A stretch of DNA of 14,439 nucleotides from an uncultured Oscillospiraceae bacterium (GTDB taxonomy: Bacteria; Bacillota; Clostridia; Oscillospirales; Acutalibacteraceae): the NCBI GenBank assembly GCA_900552115.1, contig URYP01000054.1:1-14439 (forward strand). The letters run 5' to 3'. Positions within the stretch are counted from its first letter, which is position 1. Every line of letters starts with the position of its first letter. The notes beneath the pieces are model-generated. The model saw only the letters and a program-made list of their open reading frames with translations. It was not told the DNA's origin and did not search any database. The position numbers and the translations under genes are program-made. Of this stretch, positions 1-7,173 are shown in pieces.

Positions 1-26
1 TTACCGCAAGGGCAAAACTATGGAAG

Positions 27-398
27 TTATGGTTTCTTATGAGCCGGCTTACACACCCGGGTGTCGCCGGTACTTTCACCGGCCGGCGGTTCATCCGTGT
101 CCCCCACCACTTTGGTGTGCCCCATTTCCTCTGCGATCTCCGCCTGGCGGCGGGCGGCCAGTTCCTCCAGCGACACCACATTGTCGGCGGGCGGTTCCAC
201 CTCCTGTACCGGTTCTTCCGCCGCCGCGGCCGTGTGCAGAATCGCCTCGTCGTCCGTCATGTCGGGCGGCAGCACAAAAAAATCGCCCTCCGTATAGGAT
301 TCGACCGGGCGGCGTTTCCAGCGGCGGCTGGAACGGGCCGGCTTTTTGCGGGCAGCCGGCGGATTTTCCAGCGGCCGCTTTTCGTCTTTATAGTCCAT
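27..398 (-). CDS. Small charged hypothetical protein downstream of rlmB
   Basis: I do not recognise a family for this 123-residue protein. The N-terminal third is strongly basic (Arg/Lys/Pro-rich, about residues 7-31). The middle is acidic with a short hydrophobic-aromatic patch (GDFFVLPPDM, about residues 38-47). The C-terminal half is Glu/Ala-rich with a predicted helix around VVSLEELAARRQAEIAEEM, then a disordered tail. No signal peptide or membrane segment is visible, so it is probably cytoplasmic, and its charge pattern would suit a nucleic-acid or ribosome-associated protein (inference only). The start is supported by AAGGAAGG 8 nt upstream of the ATG. It begins 30 nt after the rlmB stop with no terminator between, so it is probably co-transcribed with rlmB. 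The 26 bases beyond its stop, to the window edge, hold nothing I can assign. Confidence 0.7.
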   Translation of the reverse strand: MDYKDEKRPLENPPAARKKPARSSRRWKRRPVESYTEGDFFVLPPDMTDDEAILHTAAAAEEPVQEVEPPADNVVSLEELAARRQAEIAEEMGHTKVVGDTDEPPAGESTGDTRVCKPAHKKP

Positions 399-428
399 AC
401 CTGTCGCCTTCCTTGTTATCTGAAAGAG

Positions 429-1196
429 TTACCGGGCCGCGACGCCGTCCCTCTGGCGGGCCGCCTCATACAAAGCGATCCCACAGGCTACCGATGCGTT
501 CAGGGAATTTATCTGCCCCTTCATCGGCAGCGACAGCACGCCGTCACACTGTTCCCGCACCAGGCGGCCCATGCCGCTGCCCTCCGAGCCCACGACGATC
601 GCCAGCGCACCGGTGAGGTCGGTTTGGCACCAGGGCTCTCCGTCCATATCCAGTCCGTATACCCAGACGCCCCGTTTTTTCAGGGCCTTGAGCGTATCCG
701 TAATGTTGCTCACCCGCGCAACGGGCAAATATTCCACCGCGCCGGCCGACGCCTTGTAAACCGTCGAGGTCAGGCCTGCCGACCGGTGCTTGGGGATGAT
801 GACGCCGTGGGCGCCCGCCGCCTCGGCGGTGCGGACGATCGCCCCGAGATTGTGGGGATCGTTTAATTCATCGCATACCACCAGAAAAGGTGGCTCGCCC
901 TTGGCCTTTGCGGCGGCAAACAAATCGTCCACCGTGGCATAGGCCTTGCAGGCGGCAACGGCGGCGATTCCCTGGTGATGAGGCCCACAGGCGGCATCCA
1001 GCTTGCGGGGATCCACCTCTTTTATGAGGACGCCCTGCTCCCGGCAGCGTGCCAGCAGCGGGCGAATACTTCCCGTACGGTCGCCCCGGGCAACCCACAC
1101 GCAGTCGAGCGGCCGGCCTGACCGCAGAGCCTCCGCCACGGCATTTCGCCCGGCTAGTATGTCCGCGTCCTGCGGACGGTCATTTTCCGTCTTCAT
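429..1196 (-). CDS. rlmB: TrmH/SpoU-family 23S rRNA 2'-O-methyltransferase (RlmB type)
   Basis: This 255-residue SPOUT methyltransferase probably transfers a methyl group from S-adenosylmethionine to the 2'-O of a 23S rRNA guanosine (G2251 in E. coli RlmB). An N-terminal SpoU substrate-binding domain (about residues 12-90, with GRNAVAEAL and GPHHQG) precedes the knotted catalytic domain. All three SpoU motifs are intact: NDPHNLGAIVRTAEAAG (about 112-128), IVVGSEGSGMG (about 200-210) and LPMKGQINSLNAS (about 223-235). The open frame extends 15 codons further upstream, to 1241. That earlier ATG lies inside a strong promoter and would be upstream of the expected transcript start, so the internal ATG (MKTEND...) is the real start. 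In Bacillus, rlmB lies in a cysS-mrnC-rlmB cluster; here it stands behind its own promoter with a small unknown gene downstream. RlmB rather than another TrmH paralogue is inferred from length and motifs. Confidence 0.92.
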   Translation of the reverse strand: MKTENDRPQDADILAGRNAVAEALRSGRPLDCVWVARGDRTGSIRPLLARCREQGVLIKEVDPRKLDAACGPHHQGIAAVAACKAYATVDDLFAAAKAKGEPPFLVVCDELNDPHNLGAIVRTAEAAGAHGVIIPKHRSAGLTSTVYKASAGAVEYLPVARVSNITDTLKALKKRGVWVYGLDMDGEPWCQTDLTGALAIVVGSEGSGMGRLVREQCDGVLSLPMKGQINSLNASVACGIALYEAARQRDGVAAR

Positions 1197-1231
1197 CCTG
1201 CCCGTTTCGCCCCTTTGTCCATATTTGTTCC

Positions 1232-1260
1232 AGTATACCATACTCTTTGACCGTGCTCAA
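1232..1260 (-). promoter_or_regulatory. Sigma-A promoter of rlmB with extended -10
   Basis: On the minus strand TTGAGC (1255-1260) and TATACT (1232-1237) are separated by exactly 17 nt, with a TGn extension directly before the -10. Transcription would begin around 1225, about 30 nt before the ATG at 1196. This excludes the longer open frame starting at 1241, whose ATG lies in the spacer. Confidence 0.8.
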
Positions 1261-1285
1261 GTAGAAAAAAGCCCCACTTTGTCGA

Positions 1286-1314
1286 TTTTGCACCGGCAAG
1301 TTCCGGCCGCAAAA
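1286..1314. repeat. Inverted repeat between GH31 terminator and rlmB promoter
   Basis: TTTTGC (1286-1291) pairs with GCAAAA (1309-1314), and an inner CCGG/CCGG pair extends the stem across a small internal loop. Neither strand has an adjacent run of T after the stem, so it is not a standard terminator. Its role is unknown; an operator or a transcript structure are both possible. Confidence 0.35.
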
Positions 1315-1343
1315 GCCCTGCCGCCTTCAGAACGCTCTCCTGT

Positions 1344-1380
1344 AAAAATGGCCCTGCGGGTTTAACCGCAGAGCCATTTC
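1344..1380 (-). terminator. Intrinsic terminator of the GH31 gene
   Basis: AAATGGC (1346-1352) and CTGCGG (1354-1359) pair with CCGCAG (1366-1371) and GCCATTT (1373-1379), with one mismatch and a six-base loop. On the minus strand the stem runs into TTTTT (complement of 1344-1348). It lies about 70 nt past the GH31 stop and separates that gene from rlmB. Confidence 0.8.
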
Positions 1381-1449
1381 CCCAAAGCGGCCAACTCCAA
1401 CCCGGAATTTCCGCTTGCTTATCTGTTTAGTCCGGCTGCCTGGTTCTTC

Positions 1450-3819
1450 TTAAAATTGCAGGACGGCTTCGCTGCCGGTATACAGCAGCTCCTGTTCCTC
1501 CCCGCCAGCCACGCGCAAACGCAGCAAACGCTGCGGACGCAGCCCTTCAAAACCGCCGCGGCGGACGGATACCGTAAGGCGGCGGGCCATCTCATTCCAG
1601 TGCAAATCATATTCCGCATATGCCCCATCCTCGTAATCGTAGCCGTCGCCGCCATCCTCATAAACTGTGAAGGAGGCGTCCGCTCCCGGATAAATCGTTA
1701 CGCTATAGGGCGCGTCGGGGATTTCATCCACATACTGCATCACCGGCGACATGGGCACGATACTGCCTCCCCGCACAAACAGCGGCATGGAATCAATCGG
1801 GGTGGCGACCGTTACCGTCTCGCCGCCCGGTATGCGCTCTTCCGTCCAGAAATCATACCAGTCCGCGCCGGCCGGCAGGTAGACATTCTTGACCTTCGGC
1901 GCGTCCAGCGGAATGTCCGCCCCCTCAAAGTACTGCGGCTCGGTAACCGGGCTGACCAGAAAGGCCGGGCCGAACAGATAGCTGTCCTCCTGTGCCAGCG
2001 CCTGCGGATCACGGGCAAAATCAAAGGCCAGCGGGCGGATAAAGGAGGCATCGTTTTTTGTCACCTGCCAGGCGGTGGAATAGATATACGGCATCAGGCG
2101 GTACCGCAGTTCGATAAACTTGAGAATGCTGTCATAAAACAGGGTACCCGCCTCCCCAAAGCACCAGATTTCGCGCGGGAAACAGGTGCCGTGCGACCGG
2201 AACACCGGCAAAAAGCAGCCAAACTGAATCCAGCGGGTGTACAGCTCTCGGTATCCCGGATCGGTATTGTCGCTGTAAGGGCAGGCGGAATCAAAACGGG
2301 AGCCGCCCTTTCTGGACCAGAATCCGCCGATGTCCAGCGACCAGTAAGGTAATCCTGCCGCGCAGACATTGATCCCTTCGGCGATCTGTTTTTTCATCTC
2401 CTCAAAGGTGCCGCCGATATCGCCGCTCCACACTATGGTGCTGTACCGCTGCTGCCCGGCGTAACCCGACCGGGTCAGGTTGACCACCCGTTTCTGCGTG
2501 GTCCCCCGGCGCTGGTGTTCATAGATATTGCGGCTATGTAGCAAGGAAAACAGGTTGATTTTGCTGCTATCCATCCACCGCTTGTACACCTCCAGCGACC
2601 GGGTCTTTTGCTCGTCCGCTTCGATATATTCGCCGTATCCCGGTTCGAAAGGCTCGCTGGCGTCGCACCACCACGCGTCGAATCCATATGTCCCGATCCC
2701 CTGCTCAAGCTGGTTCCAATAGGTGTCGCAGGCGGCCTCGTCAAAGACATTGTAGACGCCGCCGCCCCCAAAAGTACCGCTGTCGGTCATGAGCTGGTTT
2801 TTCTCAAACAGCTCCCGGAATGAAGCGCCGCCCCGGGTATTGGGCCACACCGAAATCATGACATGGGCGTGCTGGTCGTGAATCTCCCGGCACATGGCCG
2901 CCGGATCGGGATAGCGCGACGGGTCAAACGATTTGTCGCTCCAGGTATTCTCCGGCCAGTAGCTCCAGTCCTGCACAATCTGGTCGATCGGCACCCGACG
3001 GCGGCGGTATTCGCGCAGCACGTCCAGCACCTCTTGCTGGGTGGAATATCGTTCCCTGCTCTGCGTATACCCAAACACCCATTTGGGCATCAGCGGGGCG
3101 CGGCCGGTCAGCGCGCGGTAACCCCGCACCGCCTCGTTCCCGCTGCCCCCGGCAATGAGGTAAAAATCGCCCATGGTTACCGCGTCGGTGTAAAAGGTGG
3201 TGCCGAAGGTATCCCGCGCAAAAGAGGCGTAAGCGCCCGTGTCCACCAGGATTCCGTACCCTTCCGAGGACACGAAAAACGGCACCGGGGCCTGGTTGTT
3301 GGTCTGGTACATATATACGGGGGCCTCCCGGCGATTAAGGGTACCGGTGCCGAACTGCCCCAGGCCGTAAATTTGCTCCTGCGGCGCAAAATCAAAAGAC
3401 AGGTAGAATTTATACCCGGGGTATTCCTCCGACGAAACCTGTTTCAGCTTATCCGGCGTGGCCGTATCGGAAACATAATGCGGCCGGGTAAGGACCGTAT
3501 CCCGCAGCTGCATCCCCCACCGTGAAAGCCGTACCAGCTGCCGGCCATCCCGCAGGAAGCGCACGGCAAAGGTGGTTTTGCGGATTTCCACCGCCGCGCT
3601 GCCCGCCGAAAAGGTAAAGCAAACGCCGTCGTCCGCTATGGTAAAAGGGATATCCGCCGCCTCGGCGTTCACAATGTCGCTTGGAGCATCCGTCCAATCC
3701 TGCAGAGTACAGGACAGGCGGATAATGTCCGGCCTCCATGCCTCCAGCCGCAGCCGAAAATTCTCATCGGTATTAACGATAACGCCATGCGGAATCTCCG
3801 CAAAAGAGATCATTTTCAT
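1450..3819 (-). CDS. Glycoside hydrolase family 31 alpha-glycosidase (alpha-xylosidase-like)
   Basis: This 789-residue retaining alpha-glycosidase should act on alpha-linked oligosaccharides in the cytoplasm, as no signal peptide is visible. Order of parts: N-terminal beta-sandwich (about 10-240), (beta/alpha)8 barrel (about 245-570) and C-terminal beta domains. The catalytic nucleophile is probably Asp386 in WWCDASEP, and the acid/base Asp467 in IVWSGDIGG. Further GH31 landmarks are YWSLDIGGFW, RSHGT (541-545) and RYRLMPYIYS. The WWxDAxEP nucleophile motif, rather than the DxNE form of typical alpha-glucosidases, points to the alpha-xylosidase-like branch, but the substrate is inferred. The frame opens 11 codons earlier, at 3852, where the ATG overlaps the promoter -10 region. 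The ATG at 3817-3819 has GGGAGG 8 nt upstream and is chosen. The gene is monocistronic, with its own promoter and terminator and no sugar transporter or regulator in view. Confidence 0.93.
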   Translation of the reverse strand: MKMISFAEIPHGVIVNTDENFRLRLEAWRPDIIRLSCTLQDWTDAPSDIVNAEAADIPFTIADDGVCFTFSAGSAAVEIRKTTFAVRFLRDGRQLVRLSRWGMQLRDTVLTRPHYVSDTATPDKLKQVSSEEYPGYKFYLSFDFAPQEQIYGLGQFGTGTLNRREAPVYMYQTNNQAPVPFFVSSEGYGILVDTGAYASFARDTFGTTFYTDAVTMGDFYLIAGGSGNEAVRGYRALTGRAPLMPKWVFGYTQSRERYSTQQEVLDVLREYRRRRVPIDQIVQDWSYWPENTWSDKSFDPSRYPDPAAMCREIHDQHAHVMISVWPNTRGGASFRELFEKNQLMTDSGTFGGGGVYNVFDEAACDTYWNQLEQGIGTYGFDAWWCDASEPFEPGYGEYIEADEQKTRSLEVYKRWMDSSKINLFSLLHSRNIYEHQRRGTTQKRVVNLTRSGYAGQQRYSTIVWSGDIGGTFEEMKKQIAEGINVCAAGLPYWSLDIGGFWSRKGGSRFDSACPYSDNTDPGYRELYTRWIQFGCFLPVFRSHGTCFPREIWCFGEAGTLFYDSILKFIELRYRLMPYIYSTAWQVTKNDASFIRPLAFDFARDPQALAQEDSYLFGPAFLVSPVTEPQYFEGADIPLDAPKVKNVYLPAGADWYDFWTEERIPGGETVTVATPIDSMPLFVRGGSIVPMSPVMQYVDEIPDAPYSVTIYPGADASFTVYEDGGDGYDYEDGAYAEYDLHWNEMARRLTVSVRRGGFEGLRPQRLLRLRVAGGEEQELLYTGSEAVLQF

Positions 3820-3827
3820 GTATAGGG

Positions 3828-3833
3828 CCTCCC
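3828..3833 (-). promoter_or_regulatory. Ribosome binding site of the GH31 gene (decides start)
   Basis: GGGAGG on the minus strand lies 8 nt before the ATG at 3817-3819. The upstream in-frame ATG at 3850-3852 has no such site and overlaps the -10 box. Confidence 0.8.
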
Positions 3834-3852
3834 ATCTGTTAAGCTCACACAC

Positions 3853-3880
3853 AGTGTATCATAAAGCGCACAATTTTCAA
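3853..3880 (-). promoter_or_regulatory. Sigma-A promoter of the GH31 gene
   Basis: Minus-strand TTGAAA (3875-3880) and TACACT (3853-3858) are 16 nt apart, and a TGn precedes the -10. The expected start of transcription is near 3846, giving a leader of about 27 nt. I saw no convincing catabolite-control (cre) box around it. Confidence 0.7.
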
Positions 3881-3914
3881 GATATTTATCCATTTTTATA
3901 CAGGGAAACGCGGG

Positions 3915-3954
3915 ATAAACCAAAACAACGGCCCGCCGTTTTACGGCGGGCCGT
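3915..3954 (-). terminator. Intrinsic terminator of the lipoprotein-amidase unit
   Basis: A perfect 12-bp GC-rich stem (3928-3939 with 3943-3954) closes a three-base loop. On the minus strand it is followed by the T-rich run TGTTTTGGTTT (complement of 3917-3927). It begins 14 nt after the amidase stop and insulates the GH31 promoter. Confidence 0.85.
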
Positions 3955-3968
3955 GCTGTCATCGGTAT

Positions 3969-6900
3969 TTATCGGCTCATGATTCGGTAAGGATCGGGCG
4001 GCAGAGCGGCCGTCACCGACGACAGCACCGTCGGCTGGCCGGTCAGCGTGGCCGGCTGCGTGGCGGTATCCGCCGTCGGCTGGGTCTGCGTGGCGTTCAT
4101 GGCGGGCAGCGACTGAAAATAGGCCACCACGCCGTCGGCAATCGCCTGGGTCAGCAGGCTGCGGTAACCGCTGCTGATGAGCTGTTCCAGGTTGCGCGGG
4201 TTGCTCATGAAGCCGCATTCCACCAGCATACTCGGCATGTCGGACACCCGTGTGATAAAGAAAGGATTCCACAGCAGTACCTTGCTGCGGCTACCGATGC
4301 CGAAGGTTTTTTCCACGTCCCGCATCTTGCCTACCACCTGACGGGCCGCTTCATAGGAATATTCATTGAAATAATGCACCGAACAGCCGCTGGTGGAGCT
4401 GCTGGTGGAGCCGTCCATATGCACACTGATAAGCAGGTCGGTTCCGTTGTTGCGGGCGGCGTTCATCCGCGCATCCACGGTGGGGTTGGTATCGCCGGTG
4501 CGGGTCATCCGTACCGACGCGCCCAATGCCTGCAATTTTTCCCGCAGGGTTTTGGCGTATTGCAGGGTGAGGGTCTTTTCGGCCAGCGTCCCCGCCGCCG
4601 TACCCACCGAATCGCCGCCGTGGCCGGCGTCTATCAGGATGTTGACGCCCTTCAGGGGCTTGTCCCCGCTGCTCACAGCCGGGGCGTGCTTAAATTGAAG
4701 CACCATTTTACCGCCGCTCTCCCAGCGGACGGAATAGCCGTAGAACTGAGCCTTTTTGGTGAGATACAGACGCAGAACATACTGGTGGTCATCCCCCTTA
4801 ATCCATGTCGCTTTACGGAACAGCGGGCTGCCGCTCACATCCGGCGCAGCGGGCACCGTATCGGTATAATAGAAGGTGACATCCACATACTCGGTGGTTT
4901 GTCCGGTGGCGCTCACGTCATAGCTGGGCTGCGAGGTGGTGTTGATATTGGCATAGGACTGGGGCAGGAGCTGGACGTTATAGGGGATTTTCCAGACCGA
5001 GCCGAAGGTGATGGTGGTCCCGTCGCTGTCGGCCGCGGCACTGCCGCCGGTGAGAGTGTTGGCGGTCAGCTTGCCGCTGGTTTTGTAAACCCTGGCGTCG
5101 TCCATATACACCCGCCGGCCGGAGCCCATTTGGTAATAATAATGCTCTGACGCCGAATCGTAGACCTTGCGCACCAACACGTCGGTGGTACCCTTGGCGA
5201 GATAGGCGTTGGTAGGGCGGGAATAGTCCTCCACCGTGCTGCCCCGGAAGGTTTCGGCGTATTCCGCCGTCACCAGGAGGATGGTGCCGGTTTTCAGCGT
5301 CGCTCCGCCCTTTGAGGGGTCTAGGATGCCGGAGTCGTTGCCGTTCGACGACGAGCCGCCGTTTGGCAGCTCGCTTACCGGCGGCTGGAGCGCGGCCACA
5401 AACAGGCGGCCGCCTTTCATGGTCTTTTTAAGACCCTGGTATTCGCCCCTCACCACAACGGTGCCCAACGACTGGATCTTGCCGGTTATGCCGGCCGGCA
5501 GCACATAAGTGCCGGAATAGTTTTCATAGTCGGACAAATCCTCGCTGCCGTTTTCCATTTGCAGAGGAACCGGCTTCATTTTCACGGTGTTGCTGCCGAT
5601 CACGGCGCTCACGGTAGAGCCTTTGCGCGCAATGGCGCTGATGGTGATGGCCGTCCCTCCCTCCAGCTTGAGGTCCCGTACCGGGGCGACGCTTTTAATC
5701 ACCTCGATATCGTACACGACGGTGTAGGTGATTTTCTGCCCTTTATGGCGGAAGGTAAAGGTGTTTTTTCCCACCTTCAGGGTGACATCCTTGGCAAAAA
5801 AGCCGTGATCCGACACCTCCAGCTCCTTGCCGTCCAGCAGCAGGGGGAAGTTGGGGTCGGCGCTTCCCTGCAAGGTCAGGCGGGATTCCAGGGTGGTCGT
5901 TTCTTTCTCCGCCGGGGAGGTAACTTTGAGCTTGTCCTCCAAAAATTCTTCGTTCACCGTGCCGTCAATCGCTTTCAGCAGCACATCGGTGGTTTTATCG
6001 GTGTTTTTCCGCAGCGCCTCCACCGAGCCGAAGGAGCTGCCTTTCCATGCCTTGGCTTCCTTGCAGGCAAGATACTGCCGGGGAAGCTGGTCGGGCGAGC
6101 TCCAGCCGGCCGCGTCCCCGCCCGCCCTGTCGGCGGCATGTGCTGTATACAGCGGCAGGGACTGCGCGTCACATAGCTTGTCCCACCAGTCGAGTATGGC
6201 GGCAAAGGGTGCGGATTTATCCTCCAAAGCGCCGGCGTTGTCCACCATGACGCTGTCAAACCAGCCTGCCAGCACCCAGCGCCGGGTATCGGCATAGCCG
6301 CCGGTATAATCCGCGCGGGCGGAGGCTTTCACCCCTTCTTCAAAGGCGTCCGCCGTTGCCCAGACAGGGTTAGCCAGCAGTCCCACGCTGCGCCCGCCTT
6401 CCCTCAAAGCCGCGGTCACCGCATAGGATACCACTTCGTCAATCTGCTTTTGCAGATAGGCCACCACCCCCTGCTCTCCCCTGTTTTGCACCGCCGCGTC
6501 GAGGGAGATGGCCGCTTTGTCCGCATAACCGTAGTGGGTGATAAAATAACCGTCCACCGCATAGGCGCCGACCGCTTCGTCCACCGCCCGGCGCAGCTTC
6601 GCGCGGTCGCCGGGCACGGCCGGATCCCAGCCGTTTTCCTGTCCGACGCGCAGGTCTAGGGTGGCATAGACCGTCAGGTTTTTCTTCCGTGCCTGTGCAA
6701 TCAAATACGCCAAGGGATCAAACGCTTTCCCATTTTCCGTAAGCGCCGCCGTTTCATAAACCTCAGAGGGATACAGAACTTTATCGCCGATCCCCATATC
6801 CACGAGCACCGCGTTGAACTTCCACGATTCCAGGGAAGAAAGCGCCTTGTCGATCTGCCCGCGCACCGCGGCCGCGGTGTCCTTGTCACCGGTAAAATAA

Positions 6901-7151
6901 TCCACCCCCGCCGTCATGCGCCCGGCGCGCATACTCCTCATCGGTTCTGTGCGGGGATAATCGGCCATCGTCTTTTCCTTTGAGGCGTCGGACGAGCCCG
7001 GCTCTCCCTCCGCATTCACCGGCTGGTTCACCACACCGGGGAGAGTGAGAAGCAGCCCTGTGACCAGCGCGGCCAGCAGGCACGCGCCCGCTGTAACCGC
7101 CGCGGCAATCGCGCTTTTGGGCCATCCTGTTTTTTTGCTGTGTTCCGCCAT
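3969..7151 (-). CDS. Membrane-anchored N-acetylmuramoyl-L-alanine amidase with degenerate GHL10-like barrel
   Basis: This 1060-residue protein should cleave the MurNAc-L-Ala bond of peptidoglycan outside the cell. A cytoplasmic stub is followed by one membrane segment or uncleaved signal anchor (about 13-37). Next comes a barrel-like region (about 80-390) resembling the GHL10 domain of the upstream lipoprotein. An Ig-like stretch (about 405-490), further beta-rich regions with an SH3-like segment (about 615-690) and a linker follow. The amidase_3 domain (about 834-1016) carries the zinc/catalytic residues His844 (DAGHGG), Glu858, His911 (SVHMDG) and Glu978 (LVECGFMSNP). The last 45 residues are a Thr/Gln/Ala/Pro-rich tail. 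The barrel lacks the acidic DDY pair and NPYR motif of the family. The ATG has GGGAGG 12 nt upstream (rather long spacing), placed in the 22-nt gap after the lipoprotein stop, so the two are one operon. Domain names for the middle region are inferred. Confidence 0.9.
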   Translation of the reverse strand: MAEHSKKTGWPKSAIAAAVTAGACLLAALVTGLLLTLPGVVNQPVNAEGEPGSSDASKEKTMADYPRTEPMRSMRAGRMTAGVDYFTGDKDTAAAVRGQIDKALSSLESWKFNAVLVDMGIGDKVLYPSEVYETAALTENGKAFDPLAYLIAQARKKNLTVYATLDLRVGQENGWDPAVPGDRAKLRRAVDEAVGAYAVDGYFITHYGYADKAAISLDAAVQNRGEQGVVAYLQKQIDEVVSYAVTAALREGGRSVGLLANPVWATADAFEEGVKASARADYTGGYADTRRWVLAGWFDSVMVDNAGALEDKSAPFAAILDWWDKLCDAQSLPLYTAHAADRAGGDAAGWSSPDQLPRQYLACKEAKAWKGSSFGSVEALRKNTDKTTDVLLKAIDGTVNEEFLEDKLKVTSPAEKETTTLESRLTLQGSADPNFPLLLDGKELEVSDHGFFAKDVTLKVGKNTFTFRHKGQKITYTVVYDIEVIKSVAPVRDLKLEGGTAITISAIARKGSTVSAVIGSNTVKMKPVPLQMENGSEDLSDYENYSGTYVLPAGITGKIQSLGTVVVRGEYQGLKKTMKGGRLFVAALQPPVSELPNGGSSSNGNDSGILDPSKGGATLKTGTILLVTAEYAETFRGSTVEDYSRPTNAYLAKGTTDVLVRKVYDSASEHYYYQMGSGRRVYMDDARVYKTSGKLTANTLTGGSAAADSDGTTITFGSVWKIPYNVQLLPQSYANINTTSQPSYDVSATGQTTEYVDVTFYYTDTVPAAPDVSGSPLFRKATWIKGDDHQYVLRLYLTKKAQFYGYSVRWESGGKMVLQFKHAPAVSSGDKPLKGVNILIDAGHGGDSVGTAAGTLAEKTLTLQYAKTLREKLQALGASVRMTRTGDTNPTVDARMNAARNNGTDLLISVHMDGSTSSSTSGCSVHYFNEYSYEAARQVVGKMRDVEKTFGIGSRSKVLLWNPFFITRVSDMPSMLVECGFMSNPRNLEQLISSGYRSLLTQAIADGVVAYFQSLPAMNATQTQPTADTATQPATLTGQPTVLSSVTAALPPDPYRIMSR

Positions 7152-7173
7152 GGTTTTTAATATCCTCCCGTTG

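Noticed and set aside
378..398. N-terminus MDYKDE resembling an engineered FLAG tag
   Set aside because: It lacks the rest of the tag (DDDDK), and nothing else suggests engineered DNA; a chance match.
39..866. Plus-strand open frame of 275 codons opposite rlmB
   Set aside because: rlmB on the other strand has all its catalytic motifs and a promoter; this frame is Arg/Pro/His-rich complement sequence.
1456..2352. Plus-strand open frame of 298 codons opposite the GH31 gene
   Set aside because: It is the complement of conserved GH31 sequence, with no start signal or motif.
4374..5150. Plus-strand open frame of 258 codons
   Set aside because: It lies wholly opposite the amidase gene, is rich in Gly/His/Arg as expected from the complement of a GC-rich gene, has no recognisable motif and no ribosome site.
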